Source: Cricetomys ansorgei
Lineage: Eukaryota; Chordata; Mammalia; Rodentia; Nesomyidae
Direction: 5' to 3'
Length of the DNA stretch: 64,000 bases
NCBI GenBank assembly: GCA_026225945.1
Contig: JAMJFZ010003163.1
Location: 18,164,501 to 18,228,500 of the forward strand
The notes beneath the pieces are model-generated. The model did no database searches. It worked only from the letters and a program-made list of their open reading frames with translations, and had not been told where the DNA came from. How positions within the stretch are numbered: the stretch's first letter is position 1; each line of letters opens with the position of its first letter. Shown here piece by piece: positions 31,546 to 42,065 of this stretch. A program made the position numbers and the translations under genes.

Positions 31546-31850
31546 GGGGAAATACGTCACTGGGAGCAAGCTTCGGAATTCATAGCCTTCTCCCACTTCT
31601 GGTTCTCTGTCCCACTTCCGGTTCTCTCTCTGCTCTGTGTGTGCTGTCGGAGATGTGAGATCTCTTAGCGTCCTGTTTGGGCTGCTTATGGCCATGCCTC
31701 CCCCACCAGTTCAGAGTTTTTCTCTGGTACTGTGAGCCAAAATAAAGTTTCTTCTTTATGTTGCTTTTAATCCTGGTGTTTTATCATCGCAACAAAAAAA
31801 TAACTAATATAGTACTTTATCATGGCAATGAGAAAGTAACCGAGACAATA
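31546..31850 (+). repeat. Second MaLR LTR, 5'-truncated, with duplicated 3' end
   Basis: GGAAATACGTCACTGGGAGC restarts the LTR in its middle. TACTGTGAGCCAAAATAAAG and TTTTATCATCGCAACAAAAA give a 3' end. A second copy of that end (CTTTATCATGGCAATGAGAA, AGTAACCGAGACAATA) follows immediately. Confidence 0.65.
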
Positions 31851-31987
31851 ATTTCACTCTTCCCAAATCTTTTGAGAATTGGTTTGTGGCACAGAATATA
31901 CTTTATTCTTATTCCATGTACATGTAAAAAAAAGTGTATATTCGGCTGCTGTAGGGTAGGGTGTCCTGTGAGTATGTATTAGGTCTA

Positions 31988-32575
31988 CAGTCAGTCCCTG
32001 GCTTATCATAGTTCAACTTAAAAGTCTTTTATTTAATCTACGATGGTGTAAAAACAATATGCATTGAATAGACATTACATTGTAAATTCTGAGCTTTTTC
32101 CAGACAAGCAGCACAAAAAAACCAATTCTGTTTTTTATTTTCAGTATAGTGTGTAATAAACTACATGTTAGATTTGAAACTATTTCAAAATGGGCTTTAT
32201 ATGGGAAAATGTTGCTCAATTATGTGCTAACATTCTGAGGACACTTACAGCAGGCTGGGCTAAGCAAGGATATTTGCCAGGTTAAATACATTAAATGCAC
32301 CTTTTTAAAGATAGGGTCTCATGTAGCTCAGGCTGACTCTGAACCTTGAACTCCTAATCCTTTACCCCTTTAGCACTGGGATGACAAGTATGTGACACTT
32401 TGCCTAGTTTAATGAGTTACTGGGGCTCCCGTCATGGCTTTGTGCATGCTGGGCGACCGTTCTACCAATTGAGCTACACCTCTCGCCCCTAAAAGGCATC
32501 TTCAAGTTTAAAATAAGTTCAACTTATGGCAGATTCTTTAGAACATAATCAGGTTTTAACTTAAGGAACATCTGC
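31988..32575. repeat. Tigger-like DNA transposon, interrupted by a B4
   Basis: It opens with CAGTCAGTCCCTGGCTTATC and CATAGTTCAACTTAAAAG, then ACGATGGTGTAAAAACAATA, TAATTATGTGCTAACATTCTG-like sequence and AGGTTAAATACATTAAATGC. After the B4 at 32300-32490 it resumes with AAATAAGTTCAACTTATGG and ends near TTAAGGAACATCTG. Confidence 0.68.
32300..32490 (-). repeat. B4 SINE (B1-like plus ID-like)
   Basis: AGATAGGGTCTCATGTAGCTC, AACCTTGAACTCCTAATCC, TAGCACTGGGATGACAAG, then GCTTTGTGCATGCTGGGCGA and TACCAATTGAGCTACACC. This is the reverse-complement B1 half followed by the ID half. Confidence 0.8.
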
Positions 32576-32589
32576 AGTTGGTTTATTGT

Positions 32590-32765
32590 GTCTTTTGTTT
32601 TTGTTTTTTATTTTGCTTGTTTTTTGAGACAGGGTTTCTCTGTTGTAACTCTGGCTGTCCGGGAACTCACTCTGTAGACCAGGCTGGCCTCGAACTCACA
32701 GAAATTTGCCTGCCTCTGCCTCCCGAGTGCTGGGATTAAAGGTGTGCACCACCACTGCCTGGCAT
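32590..32765 (-). repeat. B1 SINE
   Basis: T-rich start, TTTGAGACAGGGTTTCTCTG, TTGTAACTCTGGCTGTCC, GTAGACCAGGCTGGCCTCG, CTCCCGAGTGCTGGGATTAA and CACCACCACTGCCTGGC. It is one of the least diverged B1 copies and carries the TTGTAACTCTGG variant. Confidence 0.95.
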
Positions 32766-32980
32766 TATTGTGCTGCTTAATCTTCTGTTTACTTGATGGT
32801 CTTCTGCCCATTTGTCCTACCCACAACTGATAGTGATGTGTTGATATCTCCAAATATTTCAATGGGGCCATCTACTCCCACTCTGTCCTGTTAGTGTTTC
32901 CTTTCTGTATTTTAGAGATCTGCTGTGAAGCACATATATATTTATGATTGCTATGTATTCTTGCTGGTTTGACTCATCAC

Positions 32981-33074
32981 TGTGCGTGTGTGCGTGTGTG
33001 TGTGCGTGTGTGCGTGTGTGCGTGTGTGCGTGTGTGCGTGTGTGAGTGCGTGTGTGCGTGCGTGCGTGCGTGCG

Positions 33075-33109
<35 letters not shown>
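32981..33109 (+). repeat. Compound (TG)n/(TGCG)n microsatellite
   Basis: About 129 bases alternate TGTGTGCG-type and TGCG units and end in pure TG. The Cys/Val/Arg open frame here is an artefact. Alternating purine-pyrimidine runs of this kind can adopt Z-DNA. Confidence 0.95.
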
Positions 33110-33191
33110 ATTTATATTCATTATGTCTTAGAAGACTTTTTGTCTTAAGGACAAATTAGTTTACTCTTATTTTTGCCAGTCTGCACATGGG

Positions 33192-33193
<2 letters not shown>

Positions 33194-33225
<32 letters not shown>
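33194..33225 (+). repeat. (GT)16 microsatellite
   Basis: Pure GT array. Confidence 0.93.
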
Positions 33226-33227
<2 letters not shown>

Positions 33228-33660
33228 TTGCATTTAGTACTAGGATCAGGTTCAGGGCTCTCACCTGCAAAGTAAATGTTTTGCCTCCCTCTCTCTCTCT
33301 TGATACTCTCTTCCCTTTCTCTTACTTCCAGTCTATTTGTGGTTTTGAATCTAAGTCTCCATAAGATGGCTTATACTTAGATGATTGCTTCTTAATGCCA
33401 GTGTTGTCCTTTTGACTGGAGTGAGCTCACTGTCTGGGCTTTATGAGGGACAAGTTACAGCGATTTCATTTATTTGTTTGTGTGGGCCATACTATATATA
33501 CCTTGTGATCTTGGAGTCAGTAATTGTGTGTTTCCCGTTCTTGCGGTTTGTGTGTATATTGGATATACTCTCAGCAACTAGCCAGCCAGTTTACAGATTG
33601 CCTTAGCTTTCCTCTTGATTATACAGACTCTTAAGGTCAGTCAGAGGTGAACTCTTTGAG
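33226..33660. other. Unique or degenerate L1-like sequence
   Basis: The region is T-rich and shows phrases such as TTATACTTAGATGATTGC and TTTCCCGTTCTTGCGG. It may be an old L1, but no alignment can be supported by eye. Confidence 0.3.
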
Positions 33661-33895
33661 CTTTTTTTCTTTCTTTCTTCTTTCCCAAGCCTGTGTCCTG
33701 GAACACACAGGTGTTTTAAGGTTCCCAATGGCTGCAGCCTTCAAGTCCTATTCTTCAAAGCACCTGACAATCCAGCTTCTCTTCCTCCTCAGCTTTTTTA
33801 GTGAGTCTGTTTTTTTCTTCCTCCCTTCCTCCCATCCTTCCTTCGTTTCTTCCTTCCTTCTTTCCTCCCTCCCTCCCTTCCTTCCTTGTTTTTGC
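33661..33895 (+). repeat. Polypyrimidine CTTT/CCTT tracts
   Basis: CTTTCTTTCTTCTTTCCC lies near 33669-33687, and a longer CCTTCCTCCC/TTCCTTCC tract at 33810-33890. Low complexity. Confidence 0.75.
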
Positions 33896-34613
33896 CCCAG
33901 CTGTTACTCATTGCCTCAGGCACCAGCAGCTGAAATACTTGCCTGTGTTTTGACCAGTGTCCTATGCAGCTGTTGGAGTCCCGTGCGAGTCTAGAGTTAG
34001 GTGAGGTGAAGATGGCTCATTTGATCAGGTCTCCGTGGAATCAGACACTGATAATTAGGATGACTGAGGCTGTTTCTGCTTCTGTTGGGCTGGACTGAGA
34101 ATGGGAGATCCACTTTCCAGTTCTGAGCTGAGGAGTGAGGAAGACACCGTTGTCAGCTCCGACGGGATGACTCTGGCTCCGGGACAGCTGTGTGCTCGGC
34201 AATCTCCCTGAGTTGCTGCAGGGTTTTGTTTCTAGTTCAACTGTTATGAGTAGATTCTGACCATTTTTGCTAATTTTTCCTAGCTTCGCACAGAGGTAGA
34301 TTGTAAGAAACTCTTACCATTTCCTTCTGACGTGACTCCACTACAGACGTGTTGAAATACTGTGCACACTATCTACTCCATCCTCTTCCCGTTGCGGTAC
34401 CGATGGTGACTCCTCCGTCCTTTCATTATTGCTGCCTACAGCGCATGCCTGTTCACTCACCTTGCCCCTCAGATGATTGGCTCCCTAGGCTGCGTTCCTG
34501 AAAAGTGAGCATTCCCAAATGCTTATTTTGCCCTAACATCTCCACCAGCCATGCCTGCAGCATTGCCTTACTACAGACCTTTCCTCCCTGGGTGGTGTAG
34601 CTCAAGGCACGCA
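33896..34613. other. Unique non-coding sequence
   Basis: Moderate GC with several CpGs near 34150-34210 but no island. No repeat family is recognised. Confidence 0.35.
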
Positions 34614-34848
34614 TTAGGTGGGGGCCTGCGGCGGGTATGCCACTTGTGTTATATGTGACGTATCTGATGACAGCTGGCCAGACAGTTTATGATGCTCACT
34701 TGATGCTGCGATGTCTTCCTCTGTGGAGTTCTTGTCGATGCTCTCTGTGGTGAGTATCTGCCTCTGCACTTCTTCTGGGGAAGAATCATACTCTTTCATG
34801 GTAGTTGCTGTATTATTGTTAAGACACGGGGCTCTCAGAGCACCGTCC
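34614..34848 (-). pseudogene. Coding-like acidic frame, possible pseudogene fragment, unidentified
   Basis: The minus-strand frame is open for about 78 codons, from a stop just upstream of 34848 to a stop at 34614. From its first Met (34799) it encodes 61 residues that look unusually protein-like: MKEYDSSPEEVQRQILTTES, then IDKNSTEED. It is rich in Ser, Thr, Glu and Asp and ends in YPPQAPT. I do not recognise the parent. No splice sites or continuation could be established on either side. It may be a remnant of a retrocopy, an exon, or chance. Confidence 0.25.
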
Positions 34849-35078
34849 GTTCATACCTAAGTTCCCTGTGGTAGATTTGATTCACCGTATTCATGTCCCC
34901 CTTTTTCGCCTTTTTTAAATCACAAACTTAGTGACTTAGGAGAGCACAAACTTACTCCCTTCCAAATACGGCATTCAGAAGCCTTGAGCTGAGATGCGAC
35001 TGGGGTGAATCCCTCTTGAGGTTTGCAAGGTGAGTCTGTCTTCTAGACTTTGTTAATTTCATCAGGTGAGAATAAGAT

Positions 35079-35693
35079 TGCTACCACAATTTTTGGGTCA
35101 AATTTGAAGCAAGCTTTATTAAATACTAGCCAGGATGATGAACACTAGCCAGGTCCATACCCAGGATTCCCAGAGAATGGCGCCGAATTTCACTGGTCAG
35201 AGGCTTATAAAGACAAAACACACAAGACTACACATACTTCCTGCCTCATCCTATTGGGGGCAAACATACATCCTGCCGACATACATCCCACCTACATGTG
35301 ATCGAGCACATCCTGTGCAGTTGGGGCAACCAAGCTTATTTACAGAAGCAAAAACATTTGGCTTGTTATCTTACACAACCAACAGCCACCAGCATTCCAG
35401 GAAGCTATCTTGGGCAAATGGCACTAACAGGTTAGAGACATTTTTGTTTCCTAGAACACTTAGGCACAGACAGTAATTTAAACTTAAAACATAACTTTGG
35501 CCATGGCAACTTCTCCAGCAGAAGCTGGATGCCTTGGGTTGTAACCTCTTGTCCTCTTGCAAAAATGTATCACAGCTGCAAGCTCTGTTCTCCTTATATG
35601 ACCTCCTCTTCCAACTCAGATTTCTCTCTTCTCTGAGGGTCACTGTGATGGCACAAGGATCCCCTGATACCCAGAAACATCTCCCCTGTCTCA
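35079..35693 (-). repeat. ERV-type LTR candidate, family unassigned
   Basis: On the minus strand a TATA-like TTTATAAG (about 35206-35213) is followed about 85-90 bases later by TTAATAAAGCTTGCTTC (AATAAA, about 35112-35128). The edges are TG...CA-like (TGAGACAGG and GTGGTAGCA). This TATA-to-poly(A) spacing is typical of a retroviral U3-R-U5. No internal coding region is visible and no target-site duplication was found, so the edges are uncertain. Confidence 0.6.
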
Positions 35694-35734
35694 AAGTCTT
35701 TGCCTTACATTTGCAAAATCCCTTTTCCATATGT

Positions 35735-35895
35735 CAGTGGTTCTCAACCTTCCTAATGTGGGAGCCTTTAATACAATTCCTCACGGTGTGGTGACCCCCA
35801 ACCATGGAATTATTTTGTTGCAACTTCATTACTGTCATTTTGCTACTGAGTGGTGTGTTTCCCAATGGTCAAGATCCACAGGTTAAGAACCACTG
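35735..35895. repeat. URR1 MITE (hAT-Charlie), near complete
   Basis: The terminal inverted repeats are CAGTGGTTCTCAACC and GGTTAAGAACCACTG, and the internal text (AATACAATTCCTCACGGTG, GTGACCCCCAACCATGG, TTGCAACTTCATTACTG) fits URR1. Flanking 8-mers CCATATGT (35727-35734) and CCGTACGT (35896-35903) match at 6 of 8 positions, as expected for a decayed hAT target duplication. Confidence 0.9.
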
Positions 35896-35903
35896 CCGTA
35901 CGT

Positions 35904-37299
35904 GTAGTCAAGACTCAGAGAAGCAAAATTGGTAGGACGGGTGTGGAGGGTGGGGCATGGGGATAGATAGAAAATCACTTTAAGGACTGGTTTACTTGAC
36001 TGTGGAGATGGACAAATTCCAGGTCCACAGGGAGGACCAGGAGACTGAAGCCCTAGCATTCTTGTGCTGACTTGAGTCTGAGGTTTCTGGAGGCAGAATT
36101 ATTCCTCTTCGGTAGACTTCATTTTCTTCTAGAAAGGCCTTCTGCTGATTGGTTGAAGCATACCCACACACAGAGCATAACCTTTAGTCAAAGTTTACTC
36201 ATTTCAGTACCCAGACTAGTATTTGACAAAGCAGAACAAAACAAAAACTCGTATGTAGGACAGTATACCAGCTTGACAATAAGATTACCGTCACAGGGAT
36301 TCCACTGTGCGCGTACTTGGGGACGTGGTGCAGCCTGTCCACCACATCCAGTCAGTTCCTTCAATAAAAAGAAAATATCTTCTATTGAAGAAAAGTAGAT
36401 AATGATTCAGACCAAGTAATGGAAACATCCTAAGCTCCCATCCTCATTGGAATCTCACAGTACTGAAGAGAATTTCCCATGATTCATTTTACCCTCATTA
36501 TGTATAGTTTGAAGGAAAAATTCATATCATATTATCCTTGGTAATAAAAAGAAAGATCCGTTTTTCTGATTAAAAGCCCCTTTTTTCCATACTTTTGAAG
36601 AAGAAAACGCCCCCTCCCCTTCCTCTCTCTTGAATTGCTATTCTTGGCAGGACATGTTTTATCAGCTCAGGCTCCTAATTGGATAGGAACTCGGCTATTG
36701 TGGTGATGTTCTGTTGCAGACAGGAGACCTTTAGGTTTGGAAGGCAGAAGACACATTTAAGCAGGATTCTGTTTCCTTTGGGTCCCTTATAATATTTGAA
36801 AATGGTTGTGAAACGGGAAATTTCTAGAGCAAAGGTTCCAAGTTTCCAGAACTCCATTTCTGAGCTCCTGGCTTCCTTGGAAGACAAAAGAGACTAGGAT
36901 GCAAGGAAGAGAATACTTTCTGAAAGCTGGCTTCTGTTTAAGACATAAAATAACAGGCATCGCTATTATCCGAAAGGTTAATTCTGCTTCATACTCTTTG
37001 TTCCCAGGAGTCTTTTACTTCTTTACCAAAGGAATCTGAATTGCAATGGAAGTCTTTGTTCTATTTCTAAAGCATTTCCTTAAGCCTTAGACTGTGGGAG
37101 AGTGGCTCAGGCTTGGGGATGGAGTCAGGCCGCTCATTCCTCAATTACCTTGAAGACCTGGCCACTGAGTAGAGTGGACAGTTCTCCAGGCCCACACGTG
37201 TGGGACAATCACAACAGCAACTGCCCTCTGCCAACCGCTTAGCCTCTGGTTCACAGGCGGAAGGCAGTGCACACGATTTCAGCATGTCCTTTCAGCCTG
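35904..37299. other. Unique non-coding sequence
   Basis: AT-rich in 36380-36600. Frames on both strands are short and unrecognised. No repeat family is identified. Confidence 0.35.
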
Positions 37300-37395
37300 G
37301 GCCATTTGTCACCTTGTTTTACAGAGGAGAAGACTGTGGGTTAGCGAGGCTGATGGGCTCACGTTGGAATCCAGGCCTGTGTGATGGCACAGCAG
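37300..37395 (-). repeat. MIR SINE fragment
   Basis: GTTTTACAGAGGAGAAGACTG, GGGTTAGCGAGGCTGATGGG and TTGGAATCCAGGCCTG, in reverse MIR order. Confidence 0.6.
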
Positions 37396-37409
37396 TGGTT
37401 AGCTCTGTC

Positions 37410-37740
37410 GTGGGTAAAATGCATTCCCTTCCAAAGCTTTGTTTGCTGAAGTTCTAAAGTTAGGATGATGTCATACTGGGATTCGGTGTCCCTGATCTCC
37501 TATGTATGGTGTTCTTATGAAAGAAGGAATTTGGTACGGGGACATACTCATGGAAGAAAGTTTATGGGATGAGAAGGACTACCCACAAGTCAAGGGGGCA
37601 TGAAGCCTGGGACAGAAACTTCCCAGAGTCCCTCTTGAGATCTCTTGCTTCTATCTATCAGGAGAAATCCCACGCTTCTGTCGCTTAAGCCATCCTGTGG
37701 TTGGTACTTTGAATCTATAGCCCCAGAAAACTAACAGAAG
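37410..37740 (+). repeat. MLT1-type MaLR LTR
   Basis: GTTTGCTGAAGTTCTAAAG, GATGATGTCATACTGGGATT, GTGTTCTTATGAAAGAAGGA, ACATACTCATGGAAGAAAG, then AGCCATCCTGTGGTTGGTAC and CCCCAGAAAACTAACAG. The plus-strand order is complete but strongly diverged. Confidence 0.6.
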
Positions 37741-39164
37741 CCCCCAAAGCACAGTGATTGTGCCTTCTCTTCTTCTCTGTCTCTTGGGGGGATGCTAGGG
37801 CTTGTCCCTTGCCATCAAATGTGACTACAGAAAGGCTTTGTGGCAATTTGGGAGCCTGAGGTCTTAGGGAGCCTCATGGCTGATCCTAGTGAACAGCCCA
37901 GCATCCAACAGACAAAGAGCTTCAGGGCTGCATCTCTCCAGTCCTGGGCCAGATGGCTCAAGAGGAGGTGGTGGGGTCAGGCAGAGGCAGCCCAGGTGTT
38001 TGTGGTGGCAACAGAGAGGTGCAGGGGAGAGTTCACCTGTCCACATCCCACCCTCCTTCTGTTCCTCCTCTAAAGAGGCACTGGCCAGCTCTGACAGATG
38101 TGCAGGCTGGGAAGGATTCCAGGTATCATGTTGGGAAAGTAGGCAATTAACCCCATGCCAGGGCCTGTGCTGGCAAAGTGGGCAACAGTGCGTGTGTGAT
38201 GGGTCATTAGGCTCCTCTGTTCATGTCTCCTACCTTCCACCAATGACCCTCACTACCTTCCAAGGGGAGATCTACTCCCTATCTCAGCAACTTCTCCCTA
38301 CCGCCTCTCCGGCACACGCTGCATCTTCCACAGATGCAGAGATGTAGAATTCCAACGGTGGTCCTGAGCCTCCTGTAGAAACAGGAAAAAGAAAAGCCTA
38401 TAGTCTCTAACCACTTTCTGGAGCCAAGATCACCACATAACAACTCATCCTTCAGTGGCCTCAGGTTTGAAAAGAATGTTCTAGTCTAATATACATGTAT
38501 ACATGCATTCGTGTTCCAGACAGAAAAGAACACATGCAACTATGAGTATAAACCAACCAACAACTTCACAACTCCAGAGGACTGTCCTTGCAGATCGACA
38601 GTCAGAAGTGTGACCCTCTCACACTGATGTCATAACGGTAGTCAGCTTTGAAGAAAACTCCAGAGAAATGAGGACACGGCATATAGGAGCACGCTGAGAT
38701 GCAAGCAGAGCATCATCCAGTCCTACTGTGTGCCTGGCACAGTTCCAAGGACTCAGATACCTAGTGTCTTGTTTCTTTCTTTTAGTAACCAGCCTGCTAG
38801 GACCTCCATGGCCCATTGAAGAGTTTCAGAAAATGATTTGGAGACCCTTACTGCTCCCCTGAATAATTATACACATTATCTGTATAATACACGACCAAAA
38901 ACAGGGGAGCCCAGGTTGATTCCAGAGCCTTACACAAAGTCCTGGTAGCTGGGAGAGCACTACATTCTGGAGGCAGGTGGCTAGGGCTTGTGAGAGAAGT
39001 TTGAGTCTACCCCACAAACTAAGCTTTTTCTCTTTAGTCGTTAAACTGGAACTGTACATTAGAATAACCTAGATTTTTTTTTTTTATTAACAAGAGAACT
39101 CCTTGGATTTCCAATTTCTTCCTCTGGGGTCAGGTTTGCCCACTGGACATTAAGAACCTAGCTC
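37741..39164. other. Unique non-coding sequence
   Basis: Overlapping frames on both strands at 37840-38350 have no recognisable domain. A T-run lies near 39073-39085. Confidence 0.35.
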
Positions 39165-39297
39165 CAAAAGCAGTGGTGGTGCACACCTTCAATCCCAGCA
39201 CTCAGGAGGCAGAGGCAGGCAGATCTCTGTGAGTTTCAGGACAGCCTGGTCTACAGAGTGAGTTCCAGGACAGCCAGAGTTACAGCAAAACCTAGCT
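39165..39297 (+). repeat. B1 SINE, 3'-truncated
   Basis: GTGGTGGTGCACACCTTCAA, TCCCAGCACTCAGGAGGCAG, AGTTTCAGGACAGCCTGGTC and AGTTCCAGGACAGCCAGAG, then CAGCAAAACCT. It stops short of the normal CCCTGTCTC end. Confidence 0.88.
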
Positions 39298-39934
39298 CCA
39301 GAGGTGAGAGGTTATGCTCTAAAGAAGGGGATTGGGCAGGAGGAGCATTTGTCTCCGAGGGGGGATGGTCCTGCTTCACCCATCAACAGGTAAGTCTGCT
39401 CATTCCTTGTAGGGACTATCGTGTCTGGCCTAACTTTTTGTCTTGAATGTGGCTGTGAGTGGGTGTGGCTGTTGTGTGATGGGGAGGACAGGACATGAGA
39501 GGGAGGAGTGACCCATCGGGTTTGGCTGCTTTAGACTGAACACACTGACAGCTGTGCCTAAGCCCTTGAATCCACTAGAGGATGGAGAGAGGCCTCAAAC
39601 TGACCTGTGGATGGTGAAGAGAACAGAGGTGCAGATTCTGATGCTTCTGTGCTACGAGCAGCTGCCCGGAGACACAGCTGAGTGGGTCAACCCACCTCCT
39701 TCCAGACCCGGGCTGATCCTGCCAGGGAGGACGTTAGAGGACCGTGTGTAACCCAGGAGCGTATGGTAAAATAAGAAGGGTCTGGTGCATACTGTAAGCC
39801 CAGGCCCAGGCTGGGCACTGACAATGTACGAGTCTTGGTTTTGTCCATCCCTTGCTGGGGGGTTGGACAGGTCTCTAGTCCTTTCCATAAACTGGCCAAA
39901 GGAACCCTGCTGTCATTTCCAGCAGTGTTAGCTT
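39298..39934. other. Unique non-coding sequence
   Basis: No repeat or gene is supported. Confidence 0.35.
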
Positions 39935-40300
39935 TTCCACCGCTCTGACAAAATGCCTGAGACAGTCAGCTTTAAGGAAGAAAAGGTTTATTTGGGGTCA
40001 TAGCTTCAGAGGCTTTAGACCCTGATTTCTTGAGCTTATGGGGAGGAAGGGCATCCTGTCAGGAAGTGCATGGTGGAATAGGGCTGTTTACCTCCCAGCA
40101 TTGGGGAAGCAGAGAGAAAGAGAAGATGGGATCAGGTCCCATCTGCTTCGAGGGCACAGCCCCAGTGACCTAACTTTCTCCATTAAGACTCACTTCCTCC
40201 TGAAGCTTCTGCCACCTTTCAGTAGTAGCACAGGAAGTTCACCAAGCCTTTAACACAGGGATCTTCGGGGCACATTGAAGATCTAACCTACCGTAGGCAC
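39935..40300 (-). repeat. MaLR LTR (MT/MLT class)
   Basis: CTCTGACAAAATGCCTGAGAC, GAAGAAAAGGTTTATTTGGG, CAGTGACCTAACTTTCTCC, TCCTGAAGCTTCTGCCACC, TAGTAGCACAGGAAGTTCAC, AAGCCTTTAACACAGGG and ACATTGAAGATCTAACC: the reverse-complement LTR order. Confidence 0.8.
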
Positions 40301-40324
40301 TGGCTGCCCAAGACTGTCAAGGTA

Positions 40325-40505
40325 AAGTTGGAGATGTAATCCCAGCATCAGGAATCCGAGGCAGGAGGATCCCGAGCTCAAGGCCAGCCTGGGCTACATG
40401 CAGAATCTTGTCTCAAACCCACGAGGACTCGGGGCATAGTTCAGCAGTAGAAGACTTGTGGAGCACGTACGGGGCTATGGATTTCATGCCTGACTACACA
40501 CACAC
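40325..40505 (+). repeat. B4 SINE
   Basis: B1-like half (GATGTAATCCCAGCATCAG, GAGGCAGGAGGATCCCGAG, CAAGGCCAGCCTGGGCTAC, AATCTTGTCTC) followed by an ID-like half (GGGGCATAGTTCAGCAGTAG, GGAGCACGTACGGGGC) and a short ACACAC tail. Confidence 0.75.
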
Positions 40506-40784
40506 AGAGGAGGTGAGACTTCTATGATGGAGATCTCGAGGAGTCAAGACTCGGGGAGTGCAGAAGCATGTGTCACCTTCCTGGACAAGAAGCATCATCG
40601 TGCTTACTCGGCTTTCCCCCTCGAAGGACAGGTTTTTTTCTCGTTTATTCTTTACATGCCTATTCCTGTTCCACAGATGAGAGAACTGATTCAAACTCAA
40701 GGATGTTGGCTTTCCAGCACATAGCTCACCTCCGCCACGGTGGCTGTCTACCACAATCCAAGGCTGACATAGTGTTCAGGGCCC

Positions 40785-41005
40785 AGACTAGCTGGCCAGC
40801 CAAGGCTCAGATCCTGGCTCTGGCACTTCCTGGTTCATGCATCTTGGGGAAATCATTTCATGGTTTTGCATCTTGGTTTTCACATGTGTAACATGAGATG
40901 GTAGCTGTGTCCGTCCCACGACGGCTGCTGCGGGAAAGGCGTAGGTCTTCAGCGGACATCACACTCTTAGAACAAACAGTGCCTGGTACTCCAGCTGACA
41001 GGAAG
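40785..41005 (+). repeat. MIR SINE
   Basis: AGATCCTGGCTCTGGCACTTC, CATCTTGGGGAAATCATTTCA, TTTTCACATGTGTAACATGAG and a final ACAAACAGTGCCTGGTACTC: plus-strand MIR order. Confidence 0.62.
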
Positions 41006-41949
41006 CTGCCACTGTTGAAAATCCTCAGCAGCATCTCTCCCCTTGAGTTGTGTGGCCCTCAAGCTGGATTTTAAAACATAAGCAGGCCATTATTAGTCCC
41101 GGAGAACAGAAGAGTTTTGAGGCTCCTGAGCCATTCCTCAATTGTGGGCAGCACCAAGGAGTGTCCCTTAGGTCACTGTGTCCCCTATGGGGGCTGGAGA
41201 TGATTTGATGGGCAGAGCAGAGTGGTGGGGGGCCGTTTGCTGCTGCAGCAGAGAGACTGAGGATGGGGCAGCCGCCAGTGAGCTCAGGTGTGTGGAGAAT
41301 GAGCTCAGGGCACCTGCATTTCTTTGTGCCCCTAAATCCAGCCCTCGGACAGAGGGTGTCCAGGCCTGTGTTTGTTTGCTAGAAGCACATCCTGGCTTCC
41401 TGGAGGGGAGTTGATGCGGTCTAAGAATGAGTCTATCTGGGGGTGCAACTGTCTGCAGTCAGCTCATACAAAAATAGACCTGTTTCCCCAGCCCTTTTAT
41501 TCCATACACAATGGGATCTCCAGGCCACTCTTTCTTTCTCTTTCCCACAACAATGATGCCATCAATACCCTCCCGGGGACCTCTTTATTTGAAGGCTGGG
41601 AGCTGTGAATTTTAGCGTTGCAGATAATCTCACTGGTTACAAAATAGTCTAACCAAAGTGAGCTATCCAATTGCCCACTGAGGCTGGTTTTCTAGAATTG
41701 AATGGACTTTTATTTGCTGAGTCCTTCCCAGCCTCAGCCTGGGCCCCCTTTCACAATCTCAATGCCCTCTGCCAATGTGAGCTGAAGTTCCAGAAAGTCA
41801 TGAAACTTGACTTCAGCCCAGGACTGAGCCCCTTGTGGGACAGGTGCATGTTAGAGTTGCTCACACAGGGCACACGGGCAGTGGTTTGCTGAATTAGGGG
41901 TAAAGTAGAGGCTTCTGAAATGGCCCCTAGTCCCTAAATTCTCCTCTAA
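41006..41949. other. Unique non-coding sequence
   Basis: Nothing is recognised. Several short frames occur with no family resemblance. Confidence 0.35.
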
Positions 41950-42065
41950 CTTTATATTTTTCCAATGGGGAAACCAAGGCCCAGAGAAGTGATCCCTCAG
42001 ATCAGTGTGTGGGGGCCGGGAGGATTCAAACCTCTGTCCAGTGTCCCCTAGACTGTGATTCATGT
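41950..42065 (-). repeat. MIR SINE fragment
   Basis: TTTTCCAATGGGGAAACCAAG, GCCCAGAGAAGTGATCCC, GGCCGGGAGGATTCAAACC and CCCTAGACTGTGATTC in reverse MIR order. Confidence 0.65.

Noticed and set aside
32441..32485. tRNA-like sequence
   Set aside because: It is the ID half of a B4 SINE, not a foldable tRNA gene.
37889..38347. 152-codon plus-strand frame
   Set aside because: Overlapped by open frames in other phases and on the minus strand, with no recognisable motif or family.
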